DNA from: Mercenaria mercenaria
Lineage: Eukaryota > Mollusca > Bivalvia > Venerida > Veneridae
DNA length: 64,000 nt
Assembly: GCF_021730395.1 (NCBI RefSeq)
Contig: NC_069362.1
Span: 67,349,501-67,413,500, forward strand
Reading direction: 5' to 3'
Under the pieces are notes generated by a model. The model was not told where the DNA came from. It ran no database searches and saw nothing but the letters and a program-made list of their open reading frames with translations. Positions 23,923-36,500 of the stretch are shown in pieces; position 1 is the stretch's first letter, and each line of letters starts with the position of its first letter. Both the position numbers and the translations under genes were made by a program.

Positions 23923-24637
23923 AATTGACATATTGCATAACAACAAACAACTGGTGTATGTACCTTTTATCCACCTAATATTTTAACAATAAAGCTTCCC
24001 TTTCTACAAAGCTTGCATAAATGGCTTGCATAATTTATTACTGACACAAAGGAGTGTCCTGATTACACCAACATTTTAAATGTACCCAATAATAGTAATG
24101 TATTTAGATACTGATGTAAGAAGTAGATATCTTTCGGGGTGGGGGGTGGGTGGGGATTCCTGAAGTAATTTGTAACTTCTACTGATGCTGAAACTTTTGC
24201 AGATACATTTTTCTGTAAATAGCTTTTACCTTTTAGTTAACAATGGAACTTGTACCAACTCTGAATTGCCAAATATGGAAACAATATCTTCTTCTTGCAT
24301 CAAAAATACAGAGAAAATAGTTTGTATCATCATACGGCGAAATAGGAAGAGTGAAATAGTTTGGTATAATTGTAGATATTTCTCCTGTCATGTGGATAAA
24401 TGAGTAAGCTATCACTGTAACTCTGTACTAAGCTAAGTTTTGCATACAAATAGCATTGAGCAATTGTTTACCATAGAATGAGCTTAATATACATTGTATT
24501 AGACACTTAAATAGCTCCTTTCTAAATGATGGGAAGACAATCTTCCCTTAATTACCTTTACATTTTTCACTCAAAATGCAAATTTATCAAATTAATTGAT
24601 TAAACATCTTGTATCATCATCAACTTGGTGTTTTCTT

Positions 24638-25076
24638 AACCTTTAGCCTGCTGGCAGCAAGTTATTTGAGCCGTGCCATGAGAAAATCAACATAGTGGGT
24701 TTGCGACCAGGATGGATCCAGACCAGCCTGCGCATCCGCGCAGTCTGGTCAGGATCCATGCTGTTCGCTAATGGTTTCTCTAATTGCAGTAGGCTTTAAA
24801 AGTGAACAGCATGGATCCTGACCAGACTGCGTGGATGCGCAGGCTGGTCTGGATCCATGCTGGTCGCACACCCACTATGTTGGTTTTCTCATGGCACGGC
24901 TCATTTAAGCTTTGCAACCAGTGCAGATGCACGTCCATGCAGTCTGATCATAGCCTGCACTGTTCGCTATTCAGTCAGTAAATTTTTAGTGAACATCCCT
25001 TTGAAGAATAAGTGATTCTGTCCAAATTGAATGATGGACCAGTCCATTTTAGAAATTTAGCTGGGTAAAGGTTAAC
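24638..25076. mobile_element. MITE-A interrupted by MITE-B
   Basis: The left part TTAACCTTTAGCCTGCTGGC and right part GCTGGGTAAAGGTTAACC are MITE-A ends with TTAA. MITE-B sits inside at 24668-24902. MITE-A is therefore the older insertion. Confidence 0.8.
24668..24902. mobile_element. MITE-B copy 2, nested
   Basis: A 235-bp palindrome, GAGCCGTGCCATGAG to CATGGCACGGCTC, with 4-bp direct repeat ATTT at 24664-24667 and 24903-24906. Confidence 0.9.
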
Positions 25077-25479
25077 CAATATTACCCTACAGTTTGTCAG
25101 TTGATTTTTACAGATCACATTTTTCTTATCTTATTATATTGATCTTATCTTATTATATATATATCGATACACAACACAACCATTTCAATGTCATACAAAC
25201 AAACACACTACCATGACATTCCCTAATACCTGACAAATCATTACCTAGGTGGGATAACAGATGTTAGATAATCTTTCTCTCCTCACTAAGGGAGTGGACA
25301 TTTAAGAGAAAATCATTCATGTAAAACTATCAATTCTGGGAGAAGTAAAATGACATAAAATGGGTATATTCAAAATCATGCTAATATTAACTATGATGCC
25401 TGAAAATACATTTATATAATATATAAATATATTATATAGTACATATAGGAAGGTGAATTTTCCACTCACCTGTTACACA

Positions 25480-25630
25480 GAGGATATTACACGAGTCTTT
25501 TCATACTGAACTTTATTAAACGAGTTGAATAAAATAATAAAATGTGAGGCTATGTCGAGCATTTTATCAATTTTATTCAACCCGTTTAATAAATTCAATG
25601 TGGAAAGTCACATATGTAATAATTCTTTTT
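25480..25630. repeat. Palindromic AT-rich repeat
   Basis: TTTATTAAACGAGTTGAATA at about 25512 pairs with TATTCAACCCGTTTAATAAA at about 25572, with AATAAAATG/CATTTTAT inside. Probably a MITE, but the outer ends are unclear. Confidence 0.5.
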
Positions 25631-25948
25631 ATCACATGTTAGCTTTTCCTGCCGAAACATCAAAATTTTTACTTTCTTTAACTATTATAAAGAAGTCAAT
25701 TTGACCAATGTCTCCTATACTTTAAACATCAACATCAAAGCTTTATTACACTAGTGTATTATCAATTTTATGTAACGGCTTTATTTCAATCCCGCCACAT
25801 CAGACGTGATAATACAAAATACTTAACATGCATACAAATATATAAGCAACTTTCTGTGTGAAGCAGATAACACAATGAAAAGTGGAATAACATCTAAATT
25901 AACACAATAAAAAGTAGAATTACAAGTAAGAAATTATAAGATTCTTTC

Positions 25949-26092
25949 ACTGGTTACAGGTGCAGATGGGAATTTCCGGCCTCGAGGGTAACTGTTTAGG
26001 CGGTAATGAGGTTCCTATCGAGTTATCGCCTAAACAGTTACCTGAGAGCCGGATATTCCCATCTGCACCTATAACCAGTGACAGAATCTTTT
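25949..26092. repeat. Long hairpin, hAT/MITE-like
   Basis: Arm 1 contains CACTGGTTACAGGTGCAGAT and GGGTAACTGTTTAGGCG. Arm 2 contains CGCCTAAACAGTTACC and ATCTGCACCTATAACCAGTG. A later segment at about 26497-26545 repeats GGAAATTCCCATCTAGTATG. Family not known. Confidence 0.65.
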
Positions 26093-26549
26093 TCTTGCAT
26101 ACTGATATAAAGATATAATAATAAAAATAAAATCAGTCGAACGGCTTTCTTTTTAGAACTATTTCTTATAGCAGCGTATTTAAACAAAGCGCGGGAAATC
26201 AACGTCCGTTAACAGGAAAGACGTCATGACGTTTCAAAAACAAATAAGAATGTTTAGTTCTGGTTTTATTTTATCAGTTCCAGCATAACGTTATGAATTT
26301 TTGATTAAATAACGTGTTTTGAATTGAGAAACATACTATCAGGAACAAAGAGGAACTGTCAAGGTATTGGATTTTTATTCCGTTTTTTGAAATAAAATAT
26401 AAATAACTACATAAATATTCTACATATATGTAGTTTGTAATAGGTCATTTAAAGCACAAGAGTCATCTTACACCCCAGGGTGTAAGACCGATTTTTCCAG
26501 CACTGGTAAAAATACTGGAAATTCCCATCTAGTATGCAAGAAATAAAGT

Positions 26550-26980
26550 TCTTTTGGAATTTTTTACAGAAATGCACATAATTTGCCGGGTGCTAAAACA
26601 ACAATGAAGTGGAAATATTGCACAAACATAAAGTATCAATATATTAGCTAAAATATAAAACTGAATATGCAGTTCAAATAAAAAATGCTCTTGGTTTCAA
26701 CAGAAGGTAACATTTCCCTTGTTTTAAAAACAGAAGAAAAATCAAGTTAAACCTCTTGAAAATTTAAAGAATCATTAGTTTTACTTTTAAATATTAAACT
26801 GTTAGTAAATGGTATGTTTAATGTAAACAGTCAGATAAGAACCAGAACTCCAAGCACCAGTCAATAAAGGCAACAATTATACAACATATCTAATAGGATA
26901 GTTCCTTGGTGGAAACATCTGTTTCCTTCAAGTTACTGACTTAATAACATACTCATGTAAAGTCCTAAATCTTTTGCAAT
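26550..26980 (-). other. Probable 3' UTR of the LRRK gene
   Basis: Lies directly downstream (minus strand) of the stop at 26981-26983. No other feature was recognised, and the polyadenylation site was not fixed. Confidence 0.4.
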
Positions 26981-27504
26981 CTAATAAAATTCCCAGTGTT
27001 TTGGTTCCCATGATAACAGGAAGGTATGTAAGTTTGTCTGTCTGTTCACTCCAGTATCCTGTTCTGGCACTGACCCAGTATCAACTACTGCCCAACCATC
27101 CGCTGTATCCCGCCGCACCAAAGCCTGCTTCTCAAGACGTGTTACACATTTTATAATATCTCGGTATCCACACCCTATGGTGACAATTCCCTGGCATTTA
27201 TCATTTGCTGGCAGCAAACCATCTTTGTTGTCCTTACGAAAGGAGTTTTGTCGAGGCATTCTCCTGTATAAAGTCTCTGCCAATTTTTGTTCTGGTACCT
27301 GTGGATGTGTGTTCAACTGTTCTGGGGACAGCACTGGACCTAGTTGCAGAATAGCCTTGCAGTAGTAGTCTTCATCGCTATGACAACGGAACACACTGTG
27401 AGGTTCCATAGATATTGCGTCTGCTACAATGATACATCCCCAGGTTGTACTCACATACAGGTACTGACCTACAGCAGACACAGCTGTCACCTGGTAATGG
27501 TTTG
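26981..27504 (-). CDS. LRRK1: LRRK last exon
   Basis: 173 codons and TAG at 26983-26981. Reads [20 protein letters not shown], then a charged loop, [13 protein letters not shown] and the end [15 protein letters not shown]. Confidence 0.9.
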
Positions 27505-30500
27505 CTGAAACAAAACAACATGTAAGTTTGGCATGCTATCAAAATTCCGAGCAAAAATTTTACTAATCAATTCCAACTTAATTGGACTTATTCAAATCAC
27601 ACCCCAGGCTACTTCCTGGAAAAACCCATAAGTAGATTAAGTATTATTTGAAATACAATCACAACGCCTGTGGGCTAGAACCTAAATTCTGCTGTGCACA
27701 TGTAGAGGGGCAAACACGATCATTTTCTTGTAGAACACTGCTCCCAGTAATATTTGTCTAGCTGGTATGTGTTATAACATGACAATTATATCATTAAACC
27801 ACATCATAATCTTTTGTTACGTGTTGTACAACTTGTTCAATACTTAAAACATGGTTTTGCTAGAGTAAATTCTACAAATGACATGATATGTACCATTAGT
27901 CATTCTATTTGTATCATTTACATAAATGTTGTACATTACCGGTATCATGACTAAAATATCTTCTAGAATTACCTTCAAACTTCTTTGACTTCTGTACATG
28001 GTAGCTGTCTGCAGCTGGTATTTTATTTGAGCAATCCAGCACTGCTACCACTTGCTCTTGGTCTGCATCCCAACGGAACACTTTACTCCCTGAATAAAAC
28101 GAACAGGTCAATACCAAATTGCAAACCCTTTAGATTGTGGTGATAACTCGCGTACATATGTTTTACAAACTAGAGATTGTTTATCACAAATAACATATGT
28201 CTCCAACCACTTAACATGCAGAAATTATAAAATGCACAATTTAAGGGACATAACTCCAGGGAATATCACTGACCATACCGTATAGCGGGTTATTTCTGCG
28301 GTCAAAATATTCTGCGTTTTGGCCCCAAAAATGGTGAAACAAATTTCTGCGTGTTTAATTTCTGCGTTTTCACATAAAAGGAAGAGAAATTTCTACGTTT
28401 TTTGATGCCAAAGAGAATGCAATTCCTTGCATGATCGGGCGTTGTGAGAATGATAGCGCATGAAAACAATAAACTAAATTACCTGTAACTGTTGTAAAAT
28501 ATCTTTGCATTTAATGAATACATTGTAGGATATAATAACTTGTGAATTGAAAAACTATAAGCCTAACAACAATTGCACAAACAACAACTGCAAACAACGG
28601 TATATCGGCATAACGGTTACACAAGTATAAAGGTTACTAAGGTATAGTTTGGAAGGTATTCACAAGAGATTAAAAAGAACAACACAAGTGAAATTCACGC
28701 AAGTTATTTCATTCACAGAAGAAAAATGTTTTCTGAGGGATTAACAGTTAGGACTTTGATTGACCATCACACCTAATTATACCATTATCGGTAATTGTTA
28801 GATGGCGTCGGTAATTTCCAATAATTAGACCATGCTATTGTGAACTTCGGATTACCTAGGGAAACATAGCGTGAAACAACGTTGGTGAAAAAAGTACAGA
28901 TTTTTTGCGTTTTAAATTTTTGCTGGATGAATATTCTGCTGGAAATATTTTTGCGATTCTACCGTGAGGCCGCAGAAACGCAGAAATATTCCCCCCGTAG
29001 AAATAACCCGCTATACGGTAACATTCCAATGATATACACAACAAGCAGTACCTCCTAAGAAATTTGGTGAATTTTCAACGAGTGGTATAGGAGAACAAGC
29101 ACAGGTATTATAGAATTTGACAAACCAAGGGTCTTAACTCTGCTGAAAATCATACAAGAGGGTAATGATGACCCTGGATCACTCACCGGAGTAATATGAG
29201 CTCCATGTTTCAAATGTCAAACTGATGCTTAAATATTAAGAAAGTCAGTAGGTCACATTCATGATCAATGAAATTCAGTTTTACGATCTGTGTGCAAAAC
29301 TGTGTAAGTCATCCAAATTTAAAGGCTGTATCTTAAACAAGAGGGCCATGAAGGCCCTGTATCACTCACCTGACCTATTGACCTAAAGATCATCAAGATA
29401 GTTTCATTAAGATATGGTCATAAATGTGGCCTCTAAAGTGTTAACTAACTTTTCCTTTGATTTGACCTTGTGACCTAGTTTTTGACCCCATATGACCCAG
29501 ATTCGAACTTGATCTAAAGATCATCAAGATTAACATTCTGACTAAGTTTCATGAAGATACAGTCATGAATGTGGCCTCTAGAGTGTTAACAAGCTTTTCC
29601 TTTGATTTTACCCGGTGTCCTAGTTTTTGACCCCACATGACCCAGACTCAAACTTGACCTAAAGATCATCAAGACTAACATTCTGACTAAGTTTCATGAA
29701 GATACAGTCATAAATGTGGCCTCTAGAGTGTTAACAAGCTTTTCCTTTGATTTGACCTGGTAACCTAGTTTTTGATCCCACCTGACCCAGATTTGAACAC
29801 GACCTATAAATCATCAAGATTAACATTCTGACCAAGTTTCATTAAGATATGGTCATAAATGTGGCCTCTAGAGTGTTAACTAGCTTTTCCTCTGATTTGA
29901 CCTGGTGACCTGGTTTTTGACCCCATATGACCCAGATTTGAACTTGACCTAAAGATCATCAAGATTAACATTCTGACTAAGTTTCATGAAGATACAGTCA
30001 TAAATGTGGCCTCTAGAGTGTTAACAAGCTTTTCCTTTGATTTCACCCAGTGACCTAGTTTTTAACCCCACATGACCCAGATTCAAAGCTGACCTAAAGA
30101 TCATCAAGATTAACATTCTGACTAAATTTCATGAAGATACAGTCATATATGTTGCCTCTAGGGTGTTAACAAGCTTTTCCTTTGATTTGAACTGGTGACC
30201 TAGTTTTTGACCCCATCTGACCCAGATTTGAACATGACCTATATATCATCAAGATTAACATACTGACCAAGTTTCATTAAGATATGGTCATAAATGTGGC
30301 CTCTTGAGTGTTAACTAGCTTTTCCTTTGATTTGACCTGGTGACCTAGTTTTTGACCCTACATGACCCAGATTCAAACTGGGCTTTGAGATCATCATGAG
30401 TAACATTCTGACCAAGTTTCATGAAGATAAAGTCATAAATGTAGCCTCTACAGTGTTAACAAGCTTTTCCTTTGATTTGACCTGGTGACCCAATTTTTGA

Positions 30501-33500
30501 TCCCAGATGACCCAATATCAAAATCGTCCAAGATTTTATTGAGGGTAACATTCTGACCAAGTTTCATTAAGATTGGGCCAAAATTGTGACCTCTAGAGTA
30601 TTAACAAGCATTTCCTTTGATTTGACCTGGTGACCTAGTTTTTGAACCCAGATGAACTCGTCCAAGATTTTTATGAGGGTAACATTCTGACCAAGTTATA
30701 TTAAGATTAGGCCAAAATTGTGACCTCTAGAGTGTTAACAGTCAAATTGTTGACGATGGACGGACGACCACAGACGACGGACAAAAGGGCGATCACAAAA
30801 GCTCACCTTGAGCACTTCGTGCTCAGGTGAGCTAAAAACAAGAAAGTAGGTCAGTAGGTCAAGGTCACAGTCAAGTGACATCATAATTATTACTTGGAAT
30901 CATCAGGTAATTATAATCAAACAGTCTTGGAAATCGGATCAGATAATTATTTAAGTATTAATTTTTTTCCTATATAACTCATATAATACCTCAATGACCC
31001 CGGGGCAGGGTCTCTTTTAACCCAGGGGCATAATTTGAACAATTTTGGTAGAGGACTACTAGGCAATGCATCATACCAAATATCAAAAGCCTAGGTCATG
31101 TGGTTTTAGACAAGAAGATTTTTAAAGTTTTTTTCCCTATATAAGTCTATATAATACTTGGGACCCCCAGAGCAGGGCTTCTTTTCACCCCAGGGGTACA
31201 TTTTGAACAATTTTGGTTGAGAACCGTAAGACAATGCTACAAACCAAGTATCAAAGGCTTAAGTCTTGTGGTTTCAGACAAGAAATTTTTTTTCAGTATG
31301 TCTATGTAAAACTTGGGACCCCCAGGGCAGGGCCATATTTGACCCTAGGGGGATAATTTGAACAATCTTGATAGAGGATCATAAGATGATGCTACATACC
31401 AAATATCAAAGCCCTAGGCCGTGTGGTTTTGTCCAAGAAGATTTTCAATGTTTTCCCTATGTAAGTCTATATAAACCATGTGACCACCGGGGCGGGGCCA
31501 TATATGACCCTAGGGGGATAATTTGAACAATCTTGGTAGAGGACCACTAGATGATGCTACACACCAGATATCAAAGCCCTAGGTCCTGTGGTTTTGGACA
31601 AGAAGATTTTTAAAGTTTTTCCTTTTGGTTGCCATGGCAACCACAGTAAAAATCACTCATCAGGTTTGATGAAATACAGCCTAATGGTATAAAGCAAGTA
31701 GTGTAAACACTGTAGAATAAGACAAATCAAGGGCCCTCACTTTGCTGAAAATCACTGAACCAGAAGATGCCCATGATATGCAGAACAATGGTTGGCAATG
31801 ATCACTTATGTGAAGTTTGGTGTAATTCCTCCTGCAGGTATCAAAGCAGATGTGCCAACAGATCAAAATACAACAAATCAAGGGTTGTAACTCTACTGAA
31901 AATATGCACAATGATGCTTGGCAATGATCATCCCTGCAAGTTTGGTGGAAATATGCCTATTAAAATTAGAGATTGTTACATATTTTCAGACTTGGTGTAT
32001 GTCGAGTGACATGGTTTATTAGTCTATGTGTACCTGCTGTTACAGTATAAATCTATGTGTATCTGGTGTTACTTTATAAAGTCTTATCAGTCAAGGTGTA
32101 TCATTCTGCTATTACAATATTAACATTACTTTTTTCTGTCTCAGTGTATTTTAAGTTCAGTGTATCCTGAATTACTGTATACTGGTACATCAGTTGTAGT
32201 GTGCTTGGTGTTCCAGTGTTAATTTTTGCCAGTCTTTGTGTATCTTGTGTTAAGGTTTATCAGACTTGGTATATCTGACATAATTGCGTTATGATTAATC
32301 AGTCTAAGTGTATCTGATATGTTTAGTTTCATATGTCTGTGTATATCTGGTCTTAACATTAGTCTCATTTAATATTTTTTCTGAAAGTTTTGCCCACAGC
32401 GAATCAGAACAACTTCAATTATAAACATACCTGGATAGTTATAGGTCCAAGCATTATGAGTGTTGGCCATGTTCACTGGTGTCGTAATAAACCGACAAAT
32501 TTGATGTTTAACACCAGGATCTTCATATGGGTAGATACATTTCGTCTCTCCCTCGGGATTATTAGCATCTCTCACAACCACTGCACTGTCCCCAGTCACA
32601 CCATTCCACAGTTTGTAACTACAATATTCAAATATTCAACTTACACAATTTTCTTAATTTTAATATTTTAAAAAAGAATTTCAAACATAAACATTTTCAC
32701 TAATCATTTTCTTATTACTGACATATCATTAACATCGGAAAACATGTTCAATACTAAATATACCTGTATGACTATCTTGCTAAAAACTCACCAAAATATT
32801 TACTAATATGAAAACATTCCTTGAAGAGAGAGTTGTGACACATAAAATAATCATTCTGGCAAAAAATGGTTTTGATAGAAGAAAATGTATCTTATTTTTC
32901 AAATAACAACAAGAGCACTGCCTTGCGGGTGCTGACGCTCATCTGATTTTTTTGTACAACAGAAAAGTTGTCCTACCCATGATTTTCTGAGTCCAAAAAG
33001 GGCCATAATACTTGCAAAAAGCAGGATGGAGTTATATTTCTTGATGTACAGAGTCAGCTTATGATGGTGAACAACAGTTGCAAGTTTTAAAGCAATAGCT
33101 TTGATAGTTCAGGAGAAAAGTTTACCTAAACATAAAACTTAACCAATAATTCTGATATTTTCTAAGTCCAAAAGGGGCCATAATTCTTGCAAAAAGCAGG
33201 ACAGAGTTATGTTTCTTGCTGTAATTAGTCAGGGTCAGCTTATGATGGTGAACAAATTTTGCAAGTTTTAAAGCAATAGCTTTGATAGTTCAGGAGAAAA
33301 GCTGACCTAAACATAAAACTTAACCAAGAAATCTGATTTTATAAGTCCAAAAGGGGCAATAATTCTTGCAAAAAGCAGGACAGAGTTATGTTTCTTAATA
33401 TACAGGGTCAGCTTATGATGGTGAACAACAGTTGCAGTTTTCAAAGCAATAGCTTTGATAGTTCAGGAGAAAACTTGACCTAAACACAAACTTAACCAAG

Positions 33501-36500
33501 AAATCTGATATTTTCTAAGTCCAAAAGGGGCCATAATTCTTGCAAAAAGCAGGATGGAGTTATGTTTCTTGCTGTACAGGGTCAGCTATTGATGGTGAAC
33601 ATGTGTTCCAAGTTTCAAAACAATATCTTTGATAGTTTAGGAGAAAAGCTGACCTAAACATAAAACTTAATCAGGCAACGCTGACGCTGACGCCGATCAA
33701 GTGATAATAACTCATAATTTTTTCCCCAAAAAATCAGATGAGCTAAAAATTATCCATTTTGTCATGTGTTTTGTCATGTATGCTCAGAATAACAATGATG
33801 TAGTCAGCTATCAAACAACTATCACATCTAACACCTAGGTCTCGCGTAAGTCACTGTGATCCCCTGTACACTTTACCACAGGCCAAATGGAGCAAACAGC
33901 TCCTCAGAATGTCAGCCTTCAATCTTTAAGTACATATGGAATGATGCCAACTTGAAGTTACAGATCTCTGGTTAAACAAATTATTGTAAAATACAATTTC
34001 TTTTTAAAGATATAAAGAGCCATTCATATCTACTGTTATAATTTCTTTCCGATTTAAAGATGGAGTAAAGCATTATTAGTAATACATGAGCCGTGCCATG
34101 AGAAAACCAACATAGTGGGTGTGCGACCAGCATGGATCCAGACCAGCCTGCGCATCTGCGCAGTCTGGTCAGGCTCCATGCTGTTCGCTTTTAAAGCCTA
34201 TTGGAATTGGAGAAACTGTTAGCAAACAGTATGGATCCTGACCAGACTGCGCGGATGCGCAGGATGGTCTGGATCCATGCTGGTCGCACACCCACTATGT
34301 TGGTTTTCTCATGGCACGGCTCACATGTTTGAACTCATCTACATATAAAATAAGATGCAAATTGTATAGATTTAAATAACAGTTCAAAATAGTTCTATAT
34401 GTACTAAAATTATTTCAAAAATTCAAAAGCTGACTAAAATAATGACTAGATAAATTAAATATATATTTCCTTACTACATAATTAAGAATTCTACAATGCA
34501 AGGGTAACAAATATTTTTCTTGCTACAACTTTTCCTTCCATTTCAGTAGCATCTAACATTTATTCCTGTAAAATTCAGGGTCTTAATACATGTATTATTT
34601 CTATAAAATAAAAACTTAGTTCTGAATTACTTTCAAATCCTGGTTTTCACATGATAAAACAGCAAAAGTAATTTCCAAATCCAGAAAGAATCTAATTACA
34701 CTACAGTTCTCTTATCAGCTGACAACAATTATGTTGAAACTCTGATGCAAATGTAAATTAATGGTGTAAATTTTTGATGTGAAACTCTGATGCAAATGTA
34801 AATTAATGGTGTAAATTTTTGATGTGAAACTCTGATGCAAATGTAAATTAATGGTGTAAATTTTTGATGCTTAATTTGAAATAAAAGCTTTATACAAAAA
34901 GGTCAATCTCATTAAACACAAATAAACATCATTCTAATATAGTGCAGAATTTAACAAACTTAATTTGTAGAACCCCATTAGGCAGCTGGAAATTTTAAGG
35001 AAATGAAATTCAATGCTTTCTCAAATTTAGCAAGAAAACTGCAGTGTATCACGACACTGACTAAAATGAACAACACACTATTCTTGTGTCAGAATTGTTG
35101 CTGCTGTTGTTAGAGCTAAAATCTTGTCAGGGGACCATAGTGCTTTTATCATTATGTTCCGTCCAACAGACAGTGGCAAATGTCAGTAGTTAAGCATATT
35201 CAAAACTGTTCGGGTCAATGCTGTTTGTTGAATAACTGGAAGCTTGCTTTATTTACCACTGAAAGTCAGATTAAAAAACAACACGAAAAACATAAACAAC
35301 TGAGGAATATCCGAAAGTCCTTGGTAAATCAAGCTGCAGAATTAACAAGAGCTCGTCGAACACGAAATGCCCCCCTTGATGCATTCAGTAATTGCACAAG
35401 GAACAGAAATTATATGCTCACTGTAAACAAAAGTTCTACCATTCTGGTTTAATCTGACCTTGACTTTTAACCTATTAAGGTCACTAGGTCAAGATCAAGG
35501 TCAACTCATGTCAAGGTTCATCTTGCCACTCAAAACTATACATGTGGTCCGAATTTGAATGATGTAAGTTATGGACATGAAGATTCTAAGTTTTTCCCTA
35601 TATAAGTCTATATAAACCATATGACCCCTGGGGCGGGGCCATATTTGACCCTAGAGGGATAATTTGAACAAACTTGGTAGAGAACCACTAAATGGTGCTA
35701 CATTACAAAATATCAAAGCCATAGTCCTTGTGGTTTGGACAAGAAGATTTTCAAAGTTTTTCCCTATATAAGTCTATGTAAACCATGTGACCCCTGGGGC
35801 GGAGCCATATTTGACCCTAGGGGAATAATTTGAACAATCTTAGCAGAAGACCATTAGATGATACCATATATAAAATATCAAAGCCCTAGGCCCTGTGGTT
35901 TTGGACAAGAGGTTTTTCAAATTTTTTTTCCTTTTTCCTATATAAATCTATATAAACCATGTGACCCCCGGGGTGGGGTCATATTTGAACCCATGGAAAT
36001 AATCTGAACAATACTGGTAGAGGACCACTAGATTTTGCTACATACCAAATATCAAAGCCCTAGGCCCTATGGTTTTGGACGAGAATATCAGAAACCGTTT
36101 AACTGTTCCTGGCCAATGTGTCCTTGACCTTTGACCTAATGACCTCAAAATCAATAGGGGTCATCTGCTGGTCATGGCCAACCTAACTATCAATTTTCCT
36201 GACACTAGGCCCAAGCGTTCTTGAGTTATTGCCTGGAAACCATTTTACTGTTCCTGGTCACTGTGACCTTGACCTTTGATATACTGACCTCAAAATCAAT
36301 ACGGGTCATCTGCTGGTCATGACCAACCTCCCTATCAAATTTCGTGACCCTAGGCCTAAGCGTTCTTGAGTTATCATCCGGAAACCATTTTACTCTTCAG
36401 GGTCACTGTGACCTTGACCTTTAACATACTGACCTCAATCTCAATAGGGGTCATCTCCTGGTGATGACCAACCTCCCTATCAACTTCCATGATCCTAGGC

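Noticed and set aside
35180-35452. 90-residue plus-strand frame inside an LRRK intron
   Set aside because: The basic segment ([17 protein letters not shown]) looks protein-like, but there is no family match, no second exon and no conserved context. It is possibly a relic of a processed copy.
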